Shown: positions 11,740-22,704 of the stretch, one piece after another
Position numbering within the stretch: the stretch's first letter is position 1
Layout of the letters: every line of letters begins with the position of its first letter
Position numbers and translations under genes: made by a program
From: Ceratothoa steindachneri
Taxonomy: Eukaryota > Arthropoda > Malacostraca > Isopoda > Cymothoidae
Direction: 5' to 3'
Assembly (NCBI GenBank): GCA_963969495.1
Contig: OZ018318.1
Location: forward strand, 98,051,413 to 98,115,412
DNA: 64,000 nt
Notes under the pieces: generated by a model
The model's database searches: none
What the model was told of the DNA's origin: nothing
The model's input: only the letters and a program-made list of their open reading frames with translations

Positions 11740-13738
11740 AACCTAATTGCATACTCTAGAATAGTATTGAATACTATAACACTATATATTGCATAGTGGT
11801 GCTTATCATATTATAGCATAGTATAGTAAACTATAATATAGTATATCATGTAGTATATTATCTACTAGCATAGTATAGCCTACCATAGCATATCCTAGTA
11901 TAGCATGGTATTGTCTATAATAGCATAACTTTTTATAGCATAACGTAGTATACTCTCAAATAGTAGCCTGGCATTACCTAGCTTAACATAGGATAGCCTA
12001 GCATAGTATTACCTCACCTAGCATAATAAAGCCTAGCATAGTATAGACTAGCCTATATTGCCTAACATAGTAAATCCTGCCTAGCCTAGCCTAGCATAGT
12101 ATAGCATAGCATACCATAGTTTAGCCAGCCTAGCATCGGATAGCATAGTCTAGTATAACCAAGTCTAGCCTATGATTCCATATAATAGTAAAACTTACCA
12201 TACCTTACTCTAGCATAGCTAGCATATTATAGCTTAGCCTAGCAGTGAATGTATAGTATGACCTATCTTAGACTAGAAACCATGGTAAAGCCTAGACTAA
12301 CATAGCCTAGCACAGCCTAGCATTTATAGGATGGTAAAGCTTACCATATTATAGCCTAGCCTAGAATAGGATAGTATAGCATAGCCTAACCTAGTATAGT
12401 TTATAATAGTTTAACATAGTATGTCCTAGCCTATTCTTGTAGAACCTAGGCTAGTCTAGCATAGTATAGCCTATCTACCATAGCGTACCTTACCCTAATC
12501 TAGCTTAGCATAGCATAATATAAGCATGGTATAACTTAGCCTAGCCTAGTATAAACTAGTCTATTATATTATAGCCTAGCTTAGCATAGTATATCGTATA
12601 CAGGGATAGCATGGTACATCTTGGCATAGCACCGCTAACCATATTCCAGCTTAGCCTACCCTAGCCTATGCTACTTTAGCATGGTACACTATAATCTAGC
12701 CTAGTCTAGCGTAGTATAGTCCAGAAGAGACTTGCATAGCATAGCATACCCATGTATAGCTCAGCCTGGTAAATCATAGAATAGAATGGCCTACAATAGC
12801 ATAGTATACAATACAGTAGCCTAGTATACCCTAGCCTAGCCTAGTATAGCCTTGAATATATAGCCTAGCATAGTATATATTAGAATAACCTTTCTTAGTA
12901 TAGTATATCTGAGCCTATCACAGTATATTTTAGCCTATCCTTGCCTAGCCTAGCTTATTAAAGTATAGCCTAGCCTGCCTAGCAGAGTATAACTTAGCCT
13001 AGCTTAGCGCAGCCTACACTTGTATATTAAAACTTAGTCTAGCCTAGCTTGCCCTAGTCTAGTATAGCATATTTTAGTATAGTCTAGATTAGACTAGGTT
13101 ACTGGAGCCTAGCCTAGTATATCATATCATATCTTAGCCTAGAGTAGCATAGCCTAGTATAGTATATCTTTCCATACTTTACCCTACCATACCCTACCCT
13201 AGTTAGTATAGTATAGTATAGCATAGTATTGCCTAGCCTAGGCTAGACTATTAAATCTTAGCCTAAGCGGTCATTGCATGCATGACATTGCCTACCCTAG
13301 CAAAGCCTCGTTATTCTAGCCTGGTTTAGCGAAGATTAGACTAGTGTATCATAGCTTAGTATATGATTGCCTAACCTAGCATACCATAGCGTAGCCTAGG
13401 ATAGTATAGCCTTTCATGCCCTGCTTAGCCTAGTATAGTTTATTCTAGCCTAACATCGCATAACCTAGCCTAGCATTAAGTATCCTAGACATGTATAGCC
13501 TATACTATACTTTCATACCCTAGTCAAGCATAGCTTATTATTGTCTAGCCTAACATACTATAGGCAATCCTAGCATAGCATATTATAACCTAAATAGCAT
13601 AATATATCTTACCCTTGTACATTATTTCTTAGCATAGCTTAGCATAGTATAGCCTAGCCTATAATATCCTAGCATTGCATAGCCTATTCTAGGCTTGCCT
13701 AGCAGAATATAGCATATTATTGCCTAGTCTAGTCTAGC
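11740..13738. repeat. Degenerate pentanucleotide array, TAGCC/TAGCA/TAGTA
   Basis: About 2 kb made of pentamers sharing the core TAG: TAGCC, TAGCA, TAGTA, with many substitutions and small indels. The phase of five can be followed for long stretches. On the minus strand the commonest unit reads GGCTA, one base from the arthropod telomeric unit GGTTA. There is no coding content. It lies inside the 127-bp satellite. Confidence 0.95.
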
Positions 13739-13744
13739 AGAATT

Positions 13745-14170
13745 TTGCAGAAAATTTATGATGTTATTGCCAACACAAAATAATTCCCGGGATAACCTTG
13801 ATAGGACTTTTGGCTATTATATCATTTGAAATAGAATGTAAAACAACATAAAGTTTTTAAACTTCGTTACAATGGGCCGAATAGTTATGATGTCATTGCC
13901 TAAACAAAATAATTCCCTGGCTAACCTTGGGAGGACTTTGGCAATTATATCATTCGAGAGAGAATGTTGAACAACATAATAGTTTGGAATTATGCTAGAA
14001 TCGCCCAGATAGTTATCATGTTATTGCAAAAAGAATATAATTCCCGGGCTAACCTTGGGAGGACTTTGGCAATTATAGAATTCAGAAGAGAATGTAAAAC
14101 AACAAAAGGGTTTGAAATTTCGTTAGAATCGGCGAATAGTTACAATGTTATTACAAAAAAAAATAATAAA
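13745..14170. repeat. ~127-bp satellite, right part
   Basis: Three to four further units of the satellite seen at 11124-11583, with landmark CC at 13796, 13925 and 14053 (period 128 to 129). It begins in mid-unit right after the pentamer array. It ends in an A-rich run and GACCGACCGACCGACAGACA. Confidence 0.9.
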
Positions 14171-14257
14171 TGGGAAGACCGACCGACCGACAGACATAGT
14201 AAGATGTAGTCGCTCGCGCCCTGACTTACACGTGACTAAAAATGTCACAATTCGCTA

Positions 14258-14282
14258 CTGATATATGTATATATATCAGGGC

Positions 14283-14359
<77 letters not shown>
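14258..14359. repeat. Short palindrome followed by (TA)n
   Basis: CTGATATAT-GTAT-ATATATCAG (14258-14279) gives perfect 9-base arms. A long TA tract follows from about 14287 and then GAGAGAGACAC. Confidence 0.95.
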
Positions 14360-14361
<2 letters not shown>

Positions 14362-14469
14362 AGAGAGACACTGTTTTTATACAAAACAATGTTTTTTTTC
14401 CCTATAAAATATATGTGGTCTTTCAAAAATCCTTAGTGAAAGCCGCATTCTACAAGACTTCGACAGAAA

Positions 14470-15552
14470 TTTCTAAATCACTGTTCAGAGGAGTATGGGA
14501 TTCCCAAATGGTTCCTTCCCGCTCTGTTGAGGAATGAAAGTGAACATCCTTTCAGTCAGTTTAGTGTCCTCTCTTTGAATAAACATCTGGAAGCCACAAG
14601 AAGAAATGAGTTTTTACAATTTAAAAAGTTGCGTAGTGTGAAACATAACTCCATATATGATGAACCACGGGACTGGAAAACATCATTGTTAGATGCCATC
14701 TACAAAAAGCTCAGAAGGAATCTACATAATCTAAATATCCACCTAACGAAAAAATTAAACCGACTTATTAGTAATAATAATTGGAAGAAAAAATATCGAG
14801 AAAACTGCGGGATGAATTTATCGGATAAGCCAATATCGACCGATGTGAAACGTGCCTTAGGATTTGGACTCTCGTTCTAAATAAACCAAAAAACTGAAAG
14901 TCTCGACATTGCCACTGCGTTTGCTAGATTAGAAAGAAATAGGAACATATCACAAAACCATATAGAGATAGCAAAAGAAATTGTTTATTCAGTATTGAAT
15001 AATATGAATAAGAGTTTACATAATTTTCACAAGCGATTTAAAACAGCCCTTGAATCATTAAAAATGTACAAGGATTTGCATATTACAAAAGCTGATAAAT
15101 CTAGAAAAAATGGCCACTTTGTTATCTCATACTACTACATACGTACCGTTAAGAAGCGATCTCTTAGATGATGTCATTAAGAATTTCAATAGACATAAAA
15201 AAATATTTAAAAAAATACAAATCAATTATTGACTCAGTCTCTGCTAGTAGTTCATCATTACCTTATTTGTATTGCCTAATAAAAACCTATAAGCCAGGCA
15301 ATCCATTAAGATCAATCATCAGTGAAACTAGGTCAATCCAATATAAACTATCAAAATATTTGTAAATTTACTTTCTCGCAACTTAGGATCCATATCACCC
15401 TCACATATAAAAAATTCAGTTGATCATTGCAATAAGTTAGACAATATGAATTTAACATCAGACCTGAGATTAGTCAGTTTTTATGTTACCTCTTTATTCA
15501 GTAAAATGCCCGTTGATGCCTTATTGGATTTCTTAGCTGGTATTCTTAATTC
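14470..15552 (+). pseudogene. Penelope-like element: N-terminal region and RT start
   Basis: Reverse transcriptase part of a Penelope-like retroelement. The open stretch 14527-14880 gives the N-terminal region (QFSVLSLNKHLEATRRNEF, then LRRNLHNLNIHLTKKLNRL). After stops, 15260-15365 reads SSLPYLYCLIKTYKPGNPLR and SIQYKLSKYL, the characteristic Penelope RT block (usual form LPYLYGLPKTHKP). Next come SPSHIKNSVDHCNKL and LVSFYVTSLFSKMPVDALLD at about 15470-15530. The catalytic Asp of RT motif A (normally SFDVTSLF) is Tyr here, so this copy is dead. It is cut off at about 15552, close to the LTR-derived sequence that follows. No GIY-YIG domain belongs to it in this window. Confidence 0.85.
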
Positions 15553-15579
15553 TTGTTATTTGCCTTACCGGGAAGAGAG

Positions 15580-15993
15580 TGTTCAGACTTCGCCTAGGTA
15601 TACACGTGTTAAGTACGTGTGATGTCTACTGCGAGCGAGCCTTGTCTTTTGCTGCTCTCCCCAGGCGAGAAAAAGGCTTAAATATGCAGTCTCTTTCAGC
15701 GGGAGATGGGGAATGTGAGGGAATTCCACATGAAATCTCTTGTTCAGTACGGAACCTCCATGCGCTAGAGAAGGCTCGGTTAGGCTAAAATTGGTAAGCC
15801 TACCCCCCTTCCCTTCCATAAGCGGTAGCCTCGAACCGCGTCTACCACGATTCACCTTTACGCGGGCTAAAATATCCTCTGCAAGAAGATTCGAGGCCAT
15901 TCGAGAGTAGAGCTTTTTCCCGCTAACAACTTCCCTCCCCGGGCGAGACCCTCAGACATAAATAGTGCTTGACTCCCATGAGGAGACACAGAG
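15580..15993 (+). repeat. Left LTR of a Gypsy deletion derivative
   Basis: The stretch 15690-15993 is clearly similar to 16985-17285. Shared blocks include GAATTCCAC.TG.AATCTC, CACGATTCACCTTTACGCGG and GCAAGAAGATTCGAGGCCAT. The left boundary is uncertain: 15580-15690 has no match in the second copy. The right boundary is near GAGACACAGAGTTG, after which Gypsy protease-like coding sequence begins. Confidence 0.75.
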
Positions 15994-16640
15994 TTGTATT
16001 ATAGTGTCCGAGGACCTATTCTTCCCTGTTGGCCCCGACCACAAGAAATTTGCGGTGGTCCACGACTACCTTGGCCAAGCCAGTCGTTTCCCAGTAATTC
16101 GTTGTCACATCAAGTGTGACTATATGTCAGGTTGGGCCAAAGTGGTAGCGGCCCCAATCCAGTTCTGCTCCGTTTTGCTCGGTCAGAGCCCCGTAATCCA
16201 CGACCATCCCGTGCCCCAGCCCGTGATTACCCGTACACAGGCAGCCCTGGAATCCCGTGCACCTGTTCCCCTGGAATCCCTATCGAGCCGGAGTTCCAAG
16301 CCCTCCGGAGCGACAAGTATTCCCGCGCCCAGAAGGAGCGCGCAACTCTTCCCCACCTTTTGGGAGAAAACTAAAGCCCTTGAGCGTGAGTCCACCCGAG
16401 ATAACAAACGAGTGTCGTATCTCGTGAAGAAGGACTTATTAAGAAGTATAAGACCTAATTGGACTTTAAGTCATGAGAACGAAAATTCCAGCCTGGAGCG
16501 GAGGTCCTGGTGCTACTTCCTACGGGAAGCAACAAACTTCTTAGCCTGTGTAAGGAACCCTACCCCGTCTTCGAAGATAGAGGACCCGTGGATTACCTGA
16601 TCCATACTGCGGCGGGAGAGAAGGTTTTCCACGACAATTG
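15985..16640 (+). pseudogene. Gypsy pol fragments: protease C-terminus, linker, integrase C-terminus
   Basis: The frame 15965-16600 reads VSEDLFFPVGPDHKKFAVV, then VVAAPIQFCSVLLGQ and QPVITRTQAAL, the end of a Gypsy protease and the linker that follows it. At about 16480 a +1 shift leads to GAEVLVLLPTGSNKLL, EPYPVFEDRGPVDYLI and GEKVFH, the C-terminal integrase region. The RT, RNase H and integrase core that normally lie between are deleted, as is gag. The LTR pair on both sides makes this a short non-autonomous derivative. KFAVV..DYLG recurs in the Gypsy element at 50.7 kb, so the two are related. Confidence 0.75.
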
Positions 16641-16840
16641 TATATATATTATCTCATTAATGTTCATAATTATGATTTTTTGGGGGTCCACTAAAATGTT
16701 TAGTCCTTGCTCCCATATTTATGCATCCATTTAATTGTATCCTTTTTGGTTCCACTAAAATGTCGCCAATTTTCTCCTGTAATTTTTTTTTTAAATTGTA
16801 CTAGTTAAATTCTCAAGAATTGACCTTTTAAGGCTTATGT

Positions 16841-16880
16841 CCGTAAATTCCCCACTGAGCTCAGATTTACGGTTTTTTTT
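16841..16880 (+). other. Hairpin followed by a T run
   Basis: CCGTAAAT (16841-16848) and ATTTACGG (16865-16872) form a perfect 8-bp stem with a 16-base loop, followed by eight T. It resembles a terminator in form only. It sits between the Gypsy remnant and its right LTR. Confidence 0.4.
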
Positions 16881-16984
16881 GTGTGTACACCTATCGTAGC
16901 AGGTCACAATTTCCGTAACCCCTTGATAATTTTAGTTTGACGGGTGGCATGATCCTTTCCTACGCAACTGCTCTGTAAAGCATC

Positions 16985-17285
16985 ATATTTCAGTTGGGAG
17001 ATGTGTAAGGGAATTCCACGTGGAATCTCTTGTTCAGAACGGAACCTCCATGCTCTAAAGAAATCTCGGTTAGGCTTAAATTGGTAAGCTTCCCCCCCCC
17101 CCCCTTCCCTTTCACAAGCGATAGCCTCGAACCGCGTACACCACGATTCACCTTTACGCGGGCTAGAATAGCCTCTGCAAGAAGATTCGAGGCCATTCGA
17201 GAGTAGAGCAGTTTTCCCCCCCGTCCCATCCCGGGGAGAGCCTCGGACATAAGTAGTGCTCGACTCCGATTAGAAGACACAGACT
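16985..17285 (+). repeat. Right LTR of the Gypsy deletion derivative
   Basis: Second copy of the 15690-15993 sequence, same orientation, with scattered substitutions and an expanded C run at 17089-17104. The homology ends near GAAGACACAGACTTG. Confidence 0.75.
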
Positions 17286-18149
17286 TGAGAAGTCTCGACC
17301 GGACCCCAAGAGAATTCCCCTAGTTCCAAGTCAGGTGCTAAAAACAAAGCAAAGAGACAGCTGAACTATTTTTGTGTATTGGAATTAGCCCCAGCCAGTG
17401 AGGTAATTCCATTAATCGATCGTTACCGAGTCATTTTTCCGACTTCTCTCGTCAACTCCTGTCGAAGCCCTCTTCGTTCGACCCTCGTTTTCGGGTGGCC
17501 GAAATACTCTCCCCTGGACCGGACGTTACCGCCCCACCCCCCTTTTTTGACAACCGTCATCACTTTAAAATCCCGCTCAGAAACTTCGAGCGGCCTCGTT
17601 TCACGTGCAGAAGACATCTGTGAAGCCTTACCCAGACGTCTCATCCGGAATCTTCTGTAAGCTAACCCCCCTCTCCCTTTAGTAACCCATTTGCGTTAAT
17701 TCCCCCCATTTGAATAGTCTCCTCCCGTAACACCTTAAGTTTTAACTTCATAGTCTGATTCATAACTACAATCCCCCCCCCCCTCCGTTTATCTGATGTA
17801 ATTTTTTCCTTTTATTCTCTGATGTAATTTTTTCCTTTTATTCTCTGATGTAATTTTCGCCCATCATTTCTCTCATTATTTTTATGTAAGTTTAATTATA
17901 TTTTTGTCAATGCCTCTTTAAATAACCTTGAGCTTTGCCATTGTCCATAATTTACCTGACCTCGTTGCACTCTTATCTAGTTGTTTCGCACGTTGAAACT
18001 CGTGGCGTTCCGTCCCTTTTGTCGGTTTGCCTTGAAGTTATCGGTTCCTCCCCCCATAGATATAATATGGTATTGATATAATATAATGTCATACCACGAA
18101 AGGAGATAACACACACTTTGGAGAATTTTCAGTAGCTCAGGTTACCAAC
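17286..18149. other. No gene recognised; contains a 26-bp tandem repeat
   Basis: GC-richer sequence to about 17660, possibly retroelement leader, with no identifiable gag. At 17793-17859 a 26-bp unit (CTGATGTAATTTTTTCCTTT plus six bases) occurs about 2.6 times. The rest is pyrimidine-rich and empty. Confidence 0.5.
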
Positions 18150-18531
18150 TATCGGTGACAAACAGTTCTTTTACCACTCTCTCTAGCTCCGCGGGGGAAA
18201 CTGCGGGAAGTTCTGACCGCATAGGGAATGTGCTCCCCACTCGCTTGGATGGTAGGCTAGGGAGTAGCGCATTTGAGCTTGCTACGTCGTGTGACTCTCG
18301 GACACCTGGGGTCTGTCTACCCACGTGGCTTCCTGCAACATCATAAGCGGTGAAAAGCAGAAGGGAGGAAGGGGTATGCTTCTACACCCCTCTCCTCCAA
18401 AAGATAGCACTTTTCCGAGCGAAGGGAAAGGAAAGGGACATCCCAAAGTTTGACGGGGATTATAAAAGGGTCGAAGGTAAACCTTACTTGTAACGACAGG
18501 TATACACATGTAAGCGACCGATCTGCGTATG
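18150..18531 (+). promoter_or_regulatory. Promoter-like block, possible LTR
   Basis: A GC-richer block with a TATA-box match (TATAAAA, 18461-18467) on the plus strand, interrupted downstream by a (TA)n tract. The composition resembles the LTRs at 15.6-17.3 kb, but no second copy or coding sequence is attached. The assignment is an inference. Confidence 0.25.

Positions 18532-18623
<92 letters not shown>
18532..18623. repeat. (TA)n microsatellite
   Basis: Long TA tract with one early interruption (AAAT at 18540). Open frames through it encode only alternating Tyr and Ile. Confidence 0.97.
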
Positions 18624-18624
<1 letters not shown>

Positions 18625-19600
18625 GAGTATATCCTTTTGTTGTTAGTAAAGTTATATTTTCGTCATTGTCTTTCTTTTGAAACCCCAACGCGTACCAGCC
18701 ACCTGTTAATCTTTGGCCAACTCGCACTCTGAAATGTTTGTTTAAAAGGACCCCGTAGAGTTAATAATAAATCTTCCTCACTGGACTAAGGGTCTTTAAC
18801 TAACTTCGGCAGCAAACCCCGAAGTACCTACGTATATATAAATATATAGTCTGGCCATTCCACGACAGTGATATCAGGCGAGGAAGTACTCCAACCAGCA
18901 TTTTTAGTCATATTAGCAATTACAACCACCAAATTGATTATTCAAAGTCCCAAATAATATATAATTGTACAGATTTCCGTATAACAAAAAAATAAAGAAT
19001 CCATACGAATAGAAGAAATTGCAAATTTCAATCTTGTAGGCGGTCAATTTCAATGTAGCTTCTATTCCCGGAACCTGATCGTAAACAGTATAGTTAATGA
19101 ACTCAGAACCATACGCCATAATTAATGAGCTTTTGTTCCCTTTTATTTCTTTTGTCTTGATCTTGAGGTTATGTATGAACTTAGGTATCCATTTTATTCT
19201 CAGTATACGACTGAATAGGGTATGGTAAACTTAATACCTAAACTAGTCTCGTAAATAAATTATATACTCCTATACAGTGGTTTTACTATCATATACTATA
19301 ACTCGCTATTGAGTTATTTTTCTTATATCCTTTTTCCTATTTCGTTTCTCGAATATATCTCGGTTATTGAAAGTTATTAATCCCAGATACATTTATTCAT
19401 TTATAAAATCCAGTATTGAATTGCCCAATTTCTACTTATTTTTTTTCATTACAAAAGATAATTATATTACAGTTTATTCAAGTAACCTTCAATTCCTTTT
19501 CGCACTGTTCTTACTTCTTTCAGCTGCCTCTTCCATCCTTCTATGCTTTCTCTTGGTATCATAATCTCATACACAGTTCAAAGTACAGTTAAGAACTTAT
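18624..19600. other. No gene recognised
   Basis: AT-rich. Open frames are short and without motifs. Confidence 0.4.
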
Positions 19601-19639
19601 TCTCTACCCCAATCCTTTACTTACTCTCTCGCATTGTAT

Positions 19640-20640
19640 GTGCGCCCTTCTTTCACTACTATATTGATATTAATCCATTCTGACTTAATTCATTTTAAAT
19701 ATTGTTTGTTTAACTTCCTGTATATGTATTTCTTATTACTTTATAATCAGTTGATCTATACTTACTTATTGCATTTTTTCGAACAAATTAAATCTGTCTA
19801 CAAGATTAAAAGTCTTTTCTATTACAGGAAAAAATACACACACTTGCTTTTTATCATCATACTTCCCTCCACCACGTTTTGTAAGAGAGATCAATTATCT
19901 AGGGTGGATCTACCTTTACTAAATCCGTTATGTACTTATCCGTTTTTCCTTATTTCCCTTCTGACGTCTAGAGTTTTTTACCACACTAACCCTTGCCACT
20001 GGTCTTTAATTTCCATATCTCTTTTATTTTACATCCGCCATAATATATCAGGTATACTTTAAAAGACTCTACTGTTCAGGAATAAATCAATTTACCAGGT
20101 AATTGCTATATATTCCTTTGATATATCGTTTAAATGCATTATGGCCATCTCTTAGAAATAACCAATATTCCTCTCTTAGTCCATAGCTTTGTCATTTCTC
20201 AATCTATTCACCATATTCTATACCATTATCACATATATATATATATATATATACTCTTCTCTCCCATATACATGATAATTGGATTTCATCTCCCACTTCA
20301 CTTTGCCTGACTGACTATATGATAAATTATTCTCCATGATATTGAATATTTTACTTATATGTATTCATTTCCATTCAATAAGCTTCTTCATTTAATTCCA
20401 GCCTGCCTTTCTCCTCTCTCCTGATGTCTGCTTCACCCATTCACATACCAGCTTATTTGACTTCGCGCTTTCTGCATCTCTAATTGCCTATGGAGCTTTT
20501 TGCTTCTGCAATTTATACTTTATAATTTGCAGTTGTTCATCCGACTCACACTCTCCCTTTCTACCACTTTAGTATCTAATTCTTAAATTTATATTCATAT
20601 CCTTAAACTTTTTCTTAAAATATTCATTCGAAAATTTAGT
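19640..20640 (-). pseudogene. Heavily decayed LINE reverse transcriptase
   Basis: Read on the minus strand this pyrimidine-rich region becomes A-rich, as LINE coding strands often are. Fragments in several frames match the non-LTR RT order: N.RPVARVSVVKNSRR (usual NWRPVAxTSVVxKxLER), then a FSKGRSTLDN-type segment and LLQNVVEGSMM, then VIEKTFNLVDRFNLFEKM (RT motif A region, usual DxxKAFDxVDRxxLxxKM) near 19800. Stops and shifts are dense, and the catalytic Asp of motif A cannot be confirmed. The plus-strand open frame at 19634-20062 is its antisense shadow. A short TA tract at 20233-20253 lies within it. Confidence 0.55.
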
Positions 20641-20938
20641 GATTTCTGTGAGACGATATAAACACCTCTTTGTTGTCTAATGAATCCAATAAGATTAAAC
20701 CACCTGACCTCACTTAAACTGATATCAGTATCACAAAAGATAGACGGCAGTAGTTAGTAAATAAGACGCGTATCCGGTCCTTCTCATCGGGTATGAGATC
20801 CCGCGACACGATAATATAATAAACATATTCTTGTGTATAATTGTAAATTAAGAATAATTATAAGCTAACTATCACAACAGTTTCTGAAAGAAAACTAAAT
20901 TTCTCTTTGACTGCGATATACAAAGAGGAAGATATATA

Positions 20939-21866
20939 CGAAGGGCGGTTAATAAGTTTTGCAATTCGGATATAAGGAAACGAGATATGAGGAAAATTGT
21001 TTTATTATTTTTCAATATAATTACCCTGGACTTCAATGCATTTGCGCCACTTGTCCCTAAGGATTCGAATTCACGACAACCAGAAATCACCCGACTGCTG
21101 TTCAATCCACTCCTGGACGGCAAGCTGGACATCTTCATCGTCCCCAAACCGGCGTCCAGGCAGTGCAGCCTTGAGCTGGTGGAATAAAAAGTAGCCGCTA
21201 GGGGCCAGATCTGAACTGTAGGGGGGATGGTTGAGCTCATTGAATTCGCACTCGCGCACGGCAGCTTGTGCAACTCTGGCCTTGTGGACTTTGACGACGT
21301 TGAAGTCAATCATGGGGCGTGAGGTTTCTAGGGACCCAATGGGCAGAGACCTTGGTCATGGCTAAATTTTCGTGGATGATGTTGATAACACTTCCATGTG
21401 ATATTCCAAGTTCTGGCTCGATTTCTTCAACCTTCACCCGTCGATTTTCGAGGATCATCCTCTCCACAAGGGCCACATTTTCCTCGTTGGTCACGTCTGA
21501 CGGGCTTCCTGGACGAGGTCATCTTCAATGGACTCATGACCATGGCTGAACTCCGTATTCTAGCGAGCAATGGTTGCATAAGAAGGGTTGGTGTCGGTGT
21601 ACACGGCAACCATGCGTTTATAGATCTCTTTTGCATTCTTGCCTTCCTTGGTGAAAAATTTGATCACTCCGCGGTTCTCAACCTTGTCCATTGTTAGAAA
21701 AATTGTGACTGACGATATGCGATTAGCTACTGCTTCTTAAATAGACGAGGCAAGAGCGTGCGGCTGCAGCTCCTAACTTGTCATAACTTTTCCTAACACC
21801 CCCACAAACAGCCATCCCCCTTCCTCTCTTTTGCCCTACCAATTCGCAAAACTTATTGACCGCCCC

Positions 21867-21867
<1 letters not shown>
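20939..21867 (-). mobile_element. Internally deleted mariner element
   Basis: The left end CGAAGGGCGGTTAATAAG (20939-) is matched by the reverse complement of the right end (CTTATTGACCGCCCCG, ending 21867). TA lies directly outside both ends (20937-20938 and 21868-21869), the expected target duplication. The interior is a mariner transposase gene on the minus strand with its middle missing. Confidence 0.92.
21006..21691 (-). pseudogene. Mariner transposase, central catalytic region deleted
   Basis: Translation starts at 21691 with MDKVENRGVIKFFTKEGKNA, the mariner N-terminal DNA-binding region, followed by KEIYKRMVAVY and a stop. After a frameshift the second helix-turn-helix follows (VEEIEPELGISHGSVINII). 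At about 21309 the frame jumps from PRNLTPHD straight to VHKARVAQAAVRECEF, so the middle with VTGDETW and HQDNA, holding the first two catalytic Asp, is gone. The last block reads HPPYSSDLAPSGYFLF, where the third catalytic Asp (PSD) is Gly. The C-terminus IEVQGNYIEK ends at a stop near 21006. It cannot transpose itself. Confidence 0.92.

Positions 21868-21950
<83 letters not shown>
21868..21950. repeat. (TA)n microsatellite
   Basis: TA tract that directly abuts the right end of the mariner element, which probably inserted in a pre-existing TA repeat. Confidence 0.98.
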
Positions 21951-21955
<5 letters not shown>

Positions 21956-22704
21956 TAAGCATCTTTAAACACTTTTGCAAGCAAAACCTCCACCATGTTT
22001 CGACTTTGCGACAAATTTATGGAAAGTTTTGCTTCTGCTGATATTAAATTCGATTCCCCTCACAATTTTCGAGAATACATAACATGGCAAAATCTAGGCT
22101 GGCACACTCAGCAAAATACGCCAAACAAGTTGATTTTAAGAAGCAATTTCCTTAAAGATATTTATGCAATACTAAAATATATGAGAGAGGAGACATTTCG
22201 TCTCAACAAAACTGGATACAACCAAGAACATCGAGCAATGAAATGTGGGGGCCTATGTATTAAGGCCTAGTATCGCAACCAATTTGACGGCACATTTCAG
22301 GTTTTGTAGAGAACACCATCCCAAATTTGGAAATAAAGACAAAAAAATCTGAAATAATCGTAACACCCCCTTTTGGGGGGCAGATTTTGCTTAAAAATGA
22401 TCTTTTCCGTAGGGGGAGGCTGGATCTATTCAGTTATTATAATTCTCGTCTCTGAAGCTATAAATGGTTAATTTTGGTACATGAAGAAAAGTTTTAGGCA
22501 ATTTTAGATTAAGGAACTTTCTTGTTTGTAAACTACTCGGAGGGCACTATAAAATAATGGATGTATGAAGAATTTACGAGATGTTTACAGAGTATCTCCT
22601 ATGGAGCCTTCACGTTTTTGAATGTATGGTATAGTTTCACTCATCACATATATTATTGCTATTTTATACTAAAGGTTTTTTCTAATATTCATATCCAGGT
22701 CTAA
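21951..22704. other. No gene recognised
   Basis: One open frame (21995-22270, plus, 91 residues, beginning [19 protein letters not shown]) has no recognisable motif. It may be the leader of the transposase-like gene that starts at 22705, but nothing shows this directly. Confidence 0.4.

Noticed and set aside
11124..14170. CRISPR-like array of repeats
   Set aside because: Repeats are contiguous satellite units without unique spacers, in a eukaryotic context.
19634..20062. 142-residue plus-strand open frame rich in Leu, Phe and Tyr
   Set aside because: Antisense of a LINE RT remnant; no membrane-protein family features beyond composition.
20872..21309. 145-residue minus-strand open frame
   Set aside because: It lies in another frame over the mariner transposase, whose true frame is identified by HPPYSSDLAPS.
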